From contig CAYSPJ010000081.1 in assembly GCA_964432875.1 (NCBI GenBank), positions 1 to 24,422 on the forward strand: a stretch of 24,422 bases of DNA, written 5' to 3'. Each line of letters starts with the position of its first letter. Position 1 is the first letter of the stretch. Below the pieces are notes generated by a model, which was not told the DNA's origin, made no database searches, and was given only the letters and a program-made list of their open reading frames with translations. The position numbers were made by a program, and so were the translations under genes. Positions 16,087 through 22,768 of the stretch are shown here, one piece after another. This DNA comes from JACJYE01 sp964432875. GTDB taxonomy: Bacteria; Bacteroidota; Bacteroidia; Chitinophagales; Saprospiraceae.

Positions 16087-17949
16087 ATGCGCATACGGAT
16101 AAACCTATTGTTGCTTCTGTATGCCCTGTCAGCTTTGCCAGCCATGGGGCAGGATTTCATCATGCAGGGGTGTTATTGGAACTGCCCGGAAGACAGTCCT
16201 CAGGCACCAATTGATTCTGCTACTTTGAGCTTCTGGATCAAGCGCATGGAAAAACAGGCCCCGGAACTCTCTCATTCAGGCTTTTCTTTTCTTTGGCTGC
16301 CTTCAATCCAGGCAAATAGCCCGCTGGAGATTCAACACCTGTTGAGCAGTTTGGAAAAAAGCGGCATCCAGCCGATTGCCGAGCTCGATTTGGGGGTAGA
16401 TAGCTTATCCTTGCCGCAACAGGCGCGGGATTTAAACCGCCAATTCAATCTCAATGCTTTCAGTTTGCACGCCAAACGCGGGCTGAATGCCGCCACAACT
16501 GCCAAGGAAATCAATCAGCTCGTGCTACAGGGCAAGCAGCCAAAACTAATTGCCGCCAACCTCCCATACTACAACGACCCTAAAAAAATGGGTGAATGGG
16601 CAGCCGAAGTCATCAGCAAGCTCTCGCCTCAGGCCCAGCAGGAAATCGACCCCCGAGTTTATGATTTGAGCTTGCGCGAAGCGCTGCGGCGCGCGGTCGC
16701 AGATACTGCATTCGACGCACGAAATGTCTTTGCAAGGAGCATCCGCGATGCTTCCGCCCTTTCGGGCTTTAATATCATCACCTTGGTCAACCACCCGGCT
16801 TATAAAAATCAGAATGGCAAAACCGGCGATTGGGATGACCCTATAGCCGACCCCTTGCCTGGCTATGCCTACATCCTGACCAACAATCAAATTGGCTTGC
16901 CCACCGTTTACTACGGCGATTACTATGGCGCTGAATCAGAGCTTGAAGATTACCTTAATAAAAAACCGCTCAAAGGGAAAATTGATCAACTAATAAAAGC
17001 CCACAAAACTTATATCTACGGCTCGGTCAGCATTGAATACCTCAACCGCTTCGACACCGATAAAGCTAGCCATTTCCTTGCTGGCAACGCCCATCGGACC
17101 TTGCTGTTCCAAATGGATGGCAGTGCGACATCGGCGGGCAGGGGCAGCCAGCCAGCCGGCAATAAAGATGTTGTTGTTGCTATCAATTTTTCCAACGATA
17201 CGCTGGCGGTCGTCCATGAAATCAATATGTCAAACGTCAGTGTAGGAGATGTTTTTACGGATGTCCTTGGCGGCTCGTTGAGCCCCATCATGAGGGTAGC
17301 TGCCCTCGATTCAGCCCATCAAATCCCTAATGCGGTGTATTTGGTATTGCCCCCTCACGCCTATTCTATTTGGGTGCAAGGCAGAGCCAGCACGGTCGTG
17401 TCCAGCCGGGTCAGCTTGGCTGCTAGCGCTCAGGCCGACTATGTGGAGCTAAATTGGGATGTAGCTTATGAGAGCAACGCTTTGGGCTATGAAGTAGAGC
17501 GTTCGGTCAATGGGCGGGCATTTAAAAAACTGGCTGGGTTCCGCCCCTTGAATGACGGGCCACAGAGCGCTGCGTATCTCTATATCGACAAAGATGTCTT
17601 TCCCAATGAAGAACTTAGCTACCGGGTCAAATTGCTAAATCGCGAGGGCGGTTTTGAATACTCGCCAGTTGAAAAAACCCGCCTGCGCAAACCCGAGCTT
17701 TCTTTTGAGCTGATCGAAGGTACCCGGCAGTGGGAAAAAATTGTACGGGTGAAGAGCAATTACGAAGCCCAGGCAGAGTTGTTGGTCTTCAATGCCAAAG
17801 GTGATAAGGTGCTTTCACGTAAAGAGGTTATCCGCAAGGGAGACAACTTGGCTAAACTTGACCTGTCAGGCTTGCCATCCGGGGTTTATTTTATCCATTT
17901 TTCCACTTCTACGGGCAAGGACTGGACCCAAAGGCTGGTGAAGTTATGA
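16087..17949 (+). CDS. Secreted GH13 (alpha-amylase-like) protein with type IX sorting tail, probably inactive
   Basis: A 620-aa protein with a signal peptide (1-21, cleavage near AMG/Q). Residues 22-430 resemble an alpha-amylase barrel: DFIMQGCYWN at the start, and DPLPGYAYILTNNQIGLPTVYYGDYYG (255-281; here in two parts: DPLPGYAYIL and LPTVYYGDYYG) as in GH13 enzymes. The catalytic motifs look lost: the expected F-R-L-D-A is FSLHA (125-129, His for the nucleophile Asp), the acid/base G-E-Y-W region is AANLP, and NHD is NHP (235-237). Residues 445-530 look fibronectin-like, and 540-620 form a secretion tail ending with LDLSGLPSGVYFIHF and a basic VKL end. The product is probably exported and either surface-bound or released. 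It is a likely carbohydrate-binding pseudoenzyme, with translational coupling to the next gene. Confidence 0.8.
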   Translation: MRIRINLLLLLYALSALPAMGQDFIMQGCYWNCPEDSPQAPIDSATLSFWIKRMEKQAPELSHSGFSFLWLPSIQANSPLEIQHLLSSLEKSGIQPIAELDLGVDSLSLPQQARDLNRQFNLNAFSLHAKRGLNAATTAKEINQLVLQGKQPKLIAANLPYYNDPKKMGEWAAEVISKLSPQAQQEIDPRVYDLSLREALRRAVADTAFDARNVFARSIRDASALSGFNIITLVNHPAYKNQNGKTGDWDDPIADPLPGYAYILTNNQIGLPTVYYGDYYGAESELEDYLNKKPLKGKIDQLIKAHKTYIYGSVSIEYLNRFDTDKASHFLAGNAHRTLLFQMDGSATSAGRGSQPAGNKDVVVAINFSNDTLAVVHEINMSNVSVGDVFTDVLGGSLSPIMRVAALDSAHQIPNAVYLVLPPHAYSIWVQGRASTVVSSRVSLAASAQADYVELNWDVAYESNALGYEVERSVNGRAFKKLAGFRPLNDGPQSAAYLYIDKDVFPNEELSYRVKLLNREGGFEYSPVEKTRLRKPELSFELIEGTRQWEKIVRVKSNYEAQAELLVFNAKGDKVLSRKEVIRKGDNLAKLDLSGLPSGVYFIHFSTSTGKDWTQRLVKL

Positions 17950-18716
17950 CGCGTAAAATGCGGCTATACGTGTTTGCTTTCCTATTTTTTTCGCTCAGCG
18001 CTACTCCCTGTATGCTGGCCCAGGAGAAAAATGTAGCCCAAGGCACCCAGGTATGGGGCGGCTATATTTCTTCGGTGCGCCTCCATCCAAAGTTTTCGCT
18101 GTGGAATGATATCCACTACGTGCCAGAGAGCTTTCTCATTTTGCGGCACGGCTTATCTATCCATCTCACCAACCAAATCAGTGCTACGGGGGGATATGCC
18201 TGGCTACACACGGCAGTAGCGGCACAAAACAACCGGCTGAGCCGTTTTGAACACCGCCCCTGGGGGCAGTTGATGGTTAATTTGCCGGTGGGGGAGAAAT
18301 ATCAAATCCACCACCGCATCCGCTACGATTATCGCATCCGCCAGGCCATGCTAGATGGGATACCCCAACAGGATGACTTTAGGGCTTATCATCGCCTGCG
18401 TCTTATGACCAGCTTCCGTCGCCCGCTCATCGGCCAGAAATTGGGTGATCGGATACCTTTTCTTACCGTCGGCAACGAACTGTTGGTCAATTTCGGCAAG
18501 CAGATCACCTTCAACCATTTTGACCAGAACCGATTCTGGATAATGGCGGGCATCCAGGCCAGCCCCTTTACTATACAGCTAGGCTATATGCACCGGTTTG
18601 TCCAGGGCAGCTCCGGCTACGATTTTGCCATTTACCATACACCAGTGCTTTGGGTGACTCATGCGATGAACAGCAAGGGGCAGCTACAGGAAAAGTTGTT
18701 GCACCGCGACCCCTAA
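17946..18716 (+). CDS. DUF2490 family outer-membrane protein
   Basis: A 256-aa protein with a signal peptide (1-25, ending LAQ) followed by alternating strands typical of a small outer-membrane beta-barrel. The segments GTQVWGGYISSVRLHPKFSLWNDIHYVPESF and RHGLSIHLTNQISATGGYAWL are characteristic of DUF2490 (quoted here only as the start, QVWGGYISSVRL, and the core, GYAWL). Its function is unknown. Its ATG overlaps the stop of the GH13-like gene (ATGA), so the two are translated together and may act together at the cell surface. Confidence 0.82.
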   Translation: MTRKMRLYVFAFLFFSLSATPCMLAQEKNVAQGTQVWGGYISSVRLHPKFSLWNDIHYVPESFLILRHGLSIHLTNQISATGGYAWLHTAVAAQNNRLSRFEHRPWGQLMVNLPVGEKYQIHHRIRYDYRIRQAMLDGIPQQDDFRAYHRLRLMTSFRRPLIGQKLGDRIPFLTVGNELLVNFGKQITFNHFDQNRFWIMAGIQASPFTIQLGYMHRFVQGSSGYDFAIYHTPVLWVTHAMNSKGQLQEKLLHRDP

Positions 18717-18787
18717 AATACCGGGAAAGGGGGCTCAGTCGTTAATTCTTTTATACGCTGTTTTTACTGGATGCAGATGAAAAAAAG

Positions 18788-18795
18788 TACTTTTG
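18788..18795 (+). promoter_or_regulatory. Probable -7 box upstream of the PLP enzyme gene
   Basis: TACTTTTG matches the Bacteroidota -7 consensus TAnnTTTG exactly. No convincing TTG is seen at -33; the region there reads TTTTTACTGG. The start site would be near 18802, leaving a leader of about 20 nt before the ATG at 18821. Confidence 0.45.
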
Positions 18796-18820
18796 TCAAG
18801 CTTGGTAAAAAAATGCATCG

Positions 18821-19894
18821 ATGGAAGAGCCTGGAGAAACTGCCATGACGAATGACAATAACCCTTACAACCTGCAAATCGAGCTGCAGCAGCAGTACGA
18901 TGTGCTGTTGGATAAATCGAAGAATCTGGATGACCGGCTGGAAGCCTTTGACTTTATCACCGATAACGAAATTGGCGACACGCCCTTGTTTCGCGCGCGC
19001 AATGTCGAACGGGAATTAGGCTTCCGCCAAATCTACCTAAAACTGGAGGGGGGGAACCCTACCGGTACCCAAAAAGACCGCATTGCTTTTGCGCAGTGTG
19101 CGGATGCCCTAAGGCGCGGGTTTGAAGGTATTTGCCTGGCTACCTGCGGCAACTACGGCGTTGCCTGTGCCCTGGCCGCTAAGTATGCCGGGCTGCAGTG
19201 CATTATCTTCATCCCGGCTGCTTACCATACCCGCCGGGGAGAGGAGATGAAAAAAATGGGAGCGCGTATCGTTACCGTAGATGGCGACTATGAAACAGCC
19301 GTGGGGCATTCTCATCAATATGCTCAAAAAACGGATTACTACGATGCCAATCCAGGTGGAGATAATACGCCTTTGCAGTTGAAAGCCTACGGCGAAATCG
19401 CTTTTGAAATTTATGACGAATTACGTGATGCCCCCCGGGCGGTGGCCATCCCGGTTTCCAACGGCACGGTATTGGCCGGAGTTTACAAAGGATTCCAGAG
19501 CTTATACCGCCGGGGCAAAACCTCGCGCATGCCGCTGATTGTAGCAGGTTCAGCCGCCCGTAAAAACCCCATAGTTCACTCCTTTTTGCTTGGGGAAGAA
19601 CGCTGTAAAGATTTGGTGCCAGGCAGCATTAAAGAAACCGAAGTCAACGAACCGCTCATCAACTGGCATTCCTTTGATGGGGATGTCGCCCTGAATGCCA
19701 TCCGTCAAACCAATGGCTGGGCCAGCGATGTGACCGACCGCAACATGCTTCGCCTTGCTAAAATGCTGCGTGAAAAAGAGGGGCTCAACGTGTTGCCCGC
19801 TGCCACTGCGGGATTAGCTGCACTGGCTGCTGCCCCCAAGCAGGAGGTGCTGCAAAATGACCGCTTCGTAGCGATTTTAACAAGCCGGAAGTAG
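18821..19894 (+). CDS. Threonine-synthase-like PLP-dependent enzyme
   Basis: A fold type II PLP enzyme of 357 aa. Lys85 in GGNPTGTQKDR is the cofactor lysine; ATCGNYGVA (107-115) is the asparagine loop that holds the PLP ring; PVSNGTVLAG (about 211-220) is a phosphate cradle. The arrangement fits threonine synthase (O-phospho-homoserine to threonine), but the protein is short and lacks the usual N-terminal extension, so a related lyase or dehydratase is possible. Starts at 18821 and 18845 (MTNDNNPYN) are both plausible; the longer one was kept. The next gene in the same direction, 277 nt away, is a DUF1611 protein. Confidence 0.75.
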   Translation: MEEPGETAMTNDNNPYNLQIELQQQYDVLLDKSKNLDDRLEAFDFITDNEIGDTPLFRARNVERELGFRQIYLKLEGGNPTGTQKDRIAFAQCADALRRGFEGICLATCGNYGVACALAAKYAGLQCIIFIPAAYHTRRGEEMKKMGARIVTVDGDYETAVGHSHQYAQKTDYYDANPGGDNTPLQLKAYGEIAFEIYDELRDAPRAVAIPVSNGTVLAGVYKGFQSLYRRGKTSRMPLIVAGSAARKNPIVHSFLLGEERCKDLVPGSIKETEVNEPLINWHSFDGDVALNAIRQTNGWASDVTDRNMLRLAKMLREKEGLNVLPAATAGLAALAAAPKQEVLQNDRFVAILTSRK

Positions 19895-19999
19895 GCTTGG
19901 CAGATTTGCTAGTCGAGGCACTTACTTACCCCCTGCTAACCACAAAGAAAGAAGCTAGCTTACTTCGTTAGTCGCTTCGCTTCCCGTATTTTGCAGGAT

Positions 20000-20137
20000 G
20001 AGCCACGAGCTGCAAGTCTAGCTTCTGGTACATAAAAGTTGCCGAGTGTCAACCAAATAAAAACAGATTCTCCTGTATGATTCAAAACTTAATCTTGAAA
20101 ACTGGGCTAAAAACTCGCAGCTCGCAGCTCTTGGCTC
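20000..20137. repeat. Imperfect inverted repeat pair in intergenic region
   Basis: GAGCCACGAGCTGC (20000-20013) and GCAGCTCTTGGCTC (20124-20137) are complementary with one mismatch and enclose 110 nt. The right side also contains the short direct repeat CTCGCAG/CTCGCAG. The whole 277-nt gap before the DUF1611 gene has no open reading frame of note. A degraded MITE-like or dispersed intergenic repeat is possible. Confidence 0.5.
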
Positions 20138-20171
20138 ACAGCTTTCCGACCATGCTAAATCGTTTCGAAAG

Positions 20172-21257
20172 ATGAACATAGCAGCACTAACACTGGATGG
20201 CAAAGCCATCGTTTACTGTGAAGGGGCATTCAATACGCCCTATGGAAAAACCGCTCACGGGCTGGTGCGCCATTCCCGGAGATACGAAGTCTTGTCCGTT
20301 GTTGACAGCCGCTATGCCGGTCAGGATGCCGGAGAGGTGCTCGATGGCAAGGCGAAGGGTATCCCCCTATATGCCTCAATTGAACAGGCGATAGCGGCAG
20401 CGCGCAACCAGGGGCAGCCGGCGGAATACCTGGTAGTCGGGCTGGCACCAGATGGCGGGCGCCTGGCGGCCAGTGCGCGGCAAGATATTCAACTAGCCAT
20501 CCAACAAGGCTTGAATGTGGATTCCGGACTTCACGATTTTCTCTCCGAAGACCCGGAAATCAGTGCGTTGGCTCAGGCCTATGGCGTTCGCATCCGCGAT
20601 ATCCGCAAGACCCCTTCACGCCGCGAGCTTCATGCCTTTACTGGCAACATAGAGAAGGTGAAGGCTCTGAAAATTGCCGTGTTGGGGACTGATAGCGCAA
20701 TCGGCAAGCGCACCACGGCCTGGTTGCTGGTGAAAGCTTTTGAGCAAGCCGGCTACAAGGCGGAAATGGTCGGTACCGGTCAAACAGCTTGGATGCAGGG
20801 GGCTCGATATAGTATTATCCTCGATTCTTTAATCAACGACTTCGTGGCGGGTGAACTGGAAAATGCGACTTATCAAGCCTGGCTGGGCAGCCACCCTGAT
20901 GTAATCATCATCGAAGGGCAAGGTAGCCTGATGAACCCGGCTTACCCCAGCGGCTTGGAAATACTGGCGGCTTGTCGCCCAGATATCGTCGTGTTGCAGC
21001 ACGCTCCTAAACGATTGGAATACGACGGCTTCCCTGGCTATCCCCTTCATCCCTTGTCCACACAGATCAAAGCGGTAGAGCTGCTGTCGGAAAAACCCGT
21101 GGTACTCATTACCATCAACCATGAGGATATGACGGAGGAAGAAGTCCTCTCCGCCTGCCAAAGCATTGCCATTGAAACCGGAATCCCTGCCTATGACGTA
21201 CTGCTGCACGGTATAGAAGGGGCTTTGAAAACGTTGATGACATTTCTAAAGCCTTAA
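20172..21257 (+). CDS. DUF1611 family protein (DgcN-like)
   Basis: A 361-aa cytoplasmic protein. The N-terminal Rossmann-like part (1-150) is followed by a P-loop-type domain with LGTDSAIGKRTTA (171-183), a variant of Walker A, then GTGQTAWMQG (201-210), VIIIEGQGSLMNPAYPSG (split: VIIIEGQGS 244-252, NPAYPSG 255-261) and a C-terminal domain. DUF1611 proteins are described as DgcN, an N-acetyltransferase that works with the epimerase DgcA in D-glutamate catabolism. No DgcA gene is in the window, so the assignment is by family only. Confidence 0.78.
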   Translation: MNIAALTLDGKAIVYCEGAFNTPYGKTAHGLVRHSRRYEVLSVVDSRYAGQDAGEVLDGKAKGIPLYASIEQAIAAARNQGQPAEYLVVGLAPDGGRLAASARQDIQLAIQQGLNVDSGLHDFLSEDPEISALAQAYGVRIRDIRKTPSRRELHAFTGNIEKVKALKIAVLGTDSAIGKRTTAWLLVKAFEQAGYKAEMVGTGQTAWMQGARYSIILDSLINDFVAGELENATYQAWLGSHPDVIIIEGQGSLMNPAYPSGLEILAACRPDIVVLQHAPKRLEYDGFPGYPLHPLSTQIKAVELLSEKPVVLITINHEDMTEEEVLSACQSIAIETGIPAYDVLLHGIEGALKTLMTFLKP

Positions 21258-21258
21258 C

Positions 21259-21279
21259 AAAGCGGCGCACCACTCCGCG
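21259..21279 (-). pseudogene. Remnant 5' end of initiator tRNA-Met
   Basis: On the minus strand the sequence reads CGCGGAGTGGTG followed by CGCCGCTTT, the same tRNA start and palindrome start as in the interrupted copy at 21334-21451. It stops directly at the end of the DUF1611 gene. It marks a truncated extra repeat unit. Confidence 0.7.
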
Positions 21280-21289
21280 CTGACGCGGC

Positions 21290-21326
21290 AAAAAAAAAAG
21301 CCCTGCAAGCTGATGCTTGCAGGGCT
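21290..21326 (-). terminator. Rho-independent terminator, distal copy
   Basis: On the minus strand AGCCCTGCAAGC-ATCA-GCTTGCAGGGCT is a perfect 12-base-pair stem with a 4-base loop, followed by about ten T. It ends transcription 3' of the interrupted tRNA-Met copy. Confidence 0.95.
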
Positions 21327-21333
21327 GCCTTTG

Positions 21334-21430
<97 letters not shown>

Positions 21431-21451
<21 letters not shown>

Positions 21452-21524
21452 CTGCCGCGGCAAAAAAAAAGCCCTGCAAGCTGATGCTTGCAGGGCTGCC
21501 TTTGTAGCGGAGGCAGGACTCGAA
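21431..21524 (-). repeat. Direct repeat, right copy
   Basis: Second copy of 21259-21353, cut by the assembly gap at 21525. It contains the terminator and 3' end belonging to the gene in the gap, plus the 5' start of the interrupted copy. Confidence 0.92.
21462..21497 (-). terminator. Rho-independent terminator, proximal copy
   Basis: The same 12-base-pair AGCCCTGCAAGC/GCTTGCAGGGCT hairpin as at 21290, followed on the minus strand by nine T. It lies 8 nt beyond the 3' end of the tRNA-Met that enters the gap. Confidence 0.95.
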
Positions 21525-21636
21525 NNNNNNNNNNNNNNNNNNNNNNNNNNNNNNNNNNNNNNNNNNNNNNNNNNNNNNNNNNNNNNNNNNNNNNNNNNNN
21601 NNNNNNNNNNNNNNNNNNNNNNNNCTCCACTCCGCG
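21505..21636 (-). tRNA. Initiator tRNA-Met (CAU), middle hidden by assembly gap
   Basis: The right flank of the gap gives the minus-strand 5' end CGCGGAGTGGAG (21625-21636), and the left flank gives TTCGAGTCCTGCCTCCGCTA (21505-21524). About 40-45 bases are needed between them for a normal tRNA, and a 100-N gap is a conventional placeholder. The gene is preceded by broken 5' copies and followed by a strong terminator. That the hidden middle is uninterrupted is inferred from the intact tRNA-Thr at the sister locus; it could also be another interrupted copy. Confidence 0.6.
21525..21624. other. Assembly gap (100 N)
   Basis: Exactly 100 unknown bases lie inside a tRNA gene and between two sets of tandem repeats. 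The true length is unknown. Confidence 0.99.
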
Positions 21637-21649
21637 ATGTTACCTTTAT

Positions 21650-21718
21650 CGACCTTCGGGTTATGAGCCCGACGAGCTATCCCGCTTTTTTTTCAAAAAA
21701 GCGGGACTCCACTCCGCG
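21650..21718 (-). pseudogene. Broken 5' half of initiator tRNA-Met, copy next to the gap
   Basis: On the minus strand CGCGGAGTGGAG (21707-21718) is followed by a 27-base palindrome replacing CAGTTGG, then TAGCTCGTCGGGC, the CAT anticodon loop and CCCGAAGGTCG. After that the tRNA stops and the spacer ATAAAGGTAACAT leads to the next 5' end. The T-arm and 3' acceptor strand are absent. Confidence 0.85.
21680..21706. repeat. 27-nt palindromic element in tRNA-Met D-loop, copy 1
   Basis: TCCCGCTTTTTT and AAAAAAGCGGGA form a perfect 12-base-pair stem around a 3-base loop. Same length and ends as the element at 56-82 in tRNA-Thr. In RNA it would extend the D-stem as one long helix. Confidence 0.9.
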
Positions 21719-21731
21719 ATGTTACCTTTAT

Positions 21732-21800
21732 CGACCTTCGGGTTATGAGCCCGACGAGCTATCCCGCTTTTTTTTCAAAAAAGCGGGACTCCACTCCGCG
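21732..21800 (-). pseudogene. Broken 5' half of initiator tRNA-Met, promoter-proximal copy
   Basis: Identical in structure and sequence to 21650-21718, shifted by 82 bases. It is the first copy read from the upstream promoter. Confidence 0.85.
21762..21788. repeat. 27-nt palindromic element in tRNA-Met D-loop, copy 2
   Basis: Same sequence as 21680-21706. Confidence 0.9.
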
Positions 21801-21867
21801 ATGTTATTTTTTATATGCGACCTAAGCCACATCTATAGTTTTCAGAAGCATCCCTCGTTTGGGATTG

Positions 21868-21899
21868 CAAAGGTACAACAGTCTATATTATTACACAAA
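21868..21899 (-). promoter_or_regulatory. Promoter of the initiator tRNA-Met locus
   Basis: On the minus strand TTTG (21896-21899) and TACCTTTG (21868-21875) are separated by 20 nt, an excellent match to the Bacteroidota -33 TTTG / -7 TAnnTTTG promoter. Transcription would start near 21861 and cross the two broken 5' copies before the intact gene. Confidence 0.75.
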
Positions 21900-21901
21900 T
21901 A

Positions 21902-21936
21902 TTTGTACGAAAGTTTACAATATTTTTTTAAATTTG
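21902..21936 (+). promoter_or_regulatory. Probable promoter of the rhodanese gene
   Basis: TTTG (21902-21905) and TAAATTTG (21929-21936), with a rather long 23-nt spacing. Its -33 box forms a palindrome, CAAATATTTG, with the -33 box of the divergent tRNA promoter. The leader to the ATG at 22032 would be about 90 nt. Confidence 0.45.
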
Positions 21937-21945
21937 GCAACAGCG

Positions 21946-21959
21946 GTGATGAATATCAC
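21946..21959. promoter_or_regulatory. CRP/FNR-type palindrome
   Basis: GTGAT-GAAT-ATCAC is a perfect inverted repeat with the TGAT-N4-ATCA core typical of CRP/FNR-family binding sites. It lies just downstream of the -7 box of the rhodanese promoter, a position suited to repression. A chance palindrome is possible. Confidence 0.3.
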
Positions 21960-22031
21960 ATAACAATCAGCTTTTCGCCCTCATTTTTGCCTTGGAAAAA
22001 GATTAGCAAGAACAGAGCAAGTACTATATTT

Positions 22032-22397
22032 ATGAAAGCGGATACCTGTGCCCCTAGACGCTGGCAAGCCCTGAAGCGGCAATTGAATAACCTTTCGCCG
22101 GTGGAGTTTGCCCGTTACATACACATAGGGCAAGGCGCTACCCTGATAGATGTGCGCACGCCAGAGGAATATGAGCGAGGCTGCCTGCCCGGTGCCATCA
22201 ACATCAGCTATCTCACGCCTGATCTTTGGGATCGCCTTGAACAGTTGGATCCCGCAGGCTGCTATTTAGTCTATTGCCGCACCGAACGCCGTTCGTTGCG
22301 CGTGTGTACGCTTCTGCAAAACGGTGGCTTCCGCGAGGTGTATAACCTTGATGGCGGGCTGCTAGCCTGGGAGGAGAAGATGGGGATTGGTGAATGA
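22032..22397 (+). CDS. Single-domain rhodanese-like protein
   Basis: A 121-aa cytoplasmic protein that would carry a persulfide on Cys82. Seen: LIDVRTPEEYERGCLPGAINI (parts: LIDVRTPEEY 38-47, GCLPGAINI 50-58), the active-site loop YCRTERRS (81-88), and the C-terminal NLDGGLLAWE (105-114). The loop CRTERRS differs from the common CxxGxRS in having Glu and Arg where Gly is usual, so the activity may be altered. The frame stays open upstream to 21663, but that part would translate the tRNA repeats; the ATG at 22032 is the sensible start. It seems to be monocistronic. Confidence 0.88.
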   Translation: MKADTCAPRRWQALKRQLNNLSPVEFARYIHIGQGATLIDVRTPEEYERGCLPGAINISYLTPDLWDRLEQLDPAGCYLVYCRTERRSLRVCTLLQNGGFREVYNLDGGLLAWEEKMGIGE

Positions 22398-22768
22398 TGA
22401 AGAATGAATAAGGAGGGGCTCCATCCATCCCTGCGCGCCTTCAATGCTACTCTCCTAAAGTCAGTGCTATCCTGGTACGGCCACAAGCCACGCCAAGTAC
22501 AAAAAAAGGAATTTAGCTCATTGCCCCCCTCTGCTGCGCCGAAAGAGCCATTTCGGTGTACAAAGTGATTTTTGCCTTAAGTTGCTGATAATTATGCTTT
22601 TATTATTGAGTCTTCCGTGTTTCGGTTTGGTATTCATTAGGTTTTCGGTATCGAAAGCCGCCGGGAAATGTACTTGAAAGCAGGGAGTGGGAGGGGTAGT
22701 TTTGTGGTTGTAAAACGAAGCTGATTAGATCTGCTTCAGATTTTTTTCACTACAAAACCAAAACAGTC
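22398..22768. other. 371-nt intergenic region
   Basis: I see no convincing gene here. A 54-codon ORF from 22404 has no recognisable features. A hairpin GGTTTTCG-GTAT-CGAAAGCC (22640-22659) lies just upstream of the promoter at 22674-22704. Confidence 0.7.
22674..22704 (+). promoter_or_regulatory. Promoter of the barrel protein gene
   Basis: TTG (22674-22676) and TAGTTTTG (22697-22704) with 20 nt between them fit the Bacteroidota promoter consensus. The leader of about 58 nt contains ATCTG-CTT-CAGAT followed by seven T (22729-22747), which looks like a weak terminator or attenuator. Confidence 0.65.

Larger units (their letters stand above)
21625..21788 (-). repeat. 82-bp tandem repeat, two full units plus a partial third
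   Basis: Units 21625-21706 and 21707-21788 are identical; a third begins at 21789 and diverges after about 18 bases. Each unit on the minus strand holds a 5' tRNA-Met half, its palindrome, and the spacer ATAAAGGTAACAT. Confidence 0.95.

Noticed and set aside
21663..22031. In-frame upstream extension of the rhodanese reading frame
   Set aside because: It translates the tRNA-Met tandem repeats and palindromes, giving a repeated RPSGYEPDEL-type peptide, and crosses both promoters. The domain starts after the ATG at 22032.
22404..22568. 54-codon ORF in the intergenic region
   Set aside because: No recognisable domain, signal peptide or good start context, and no promoter directly upstream.
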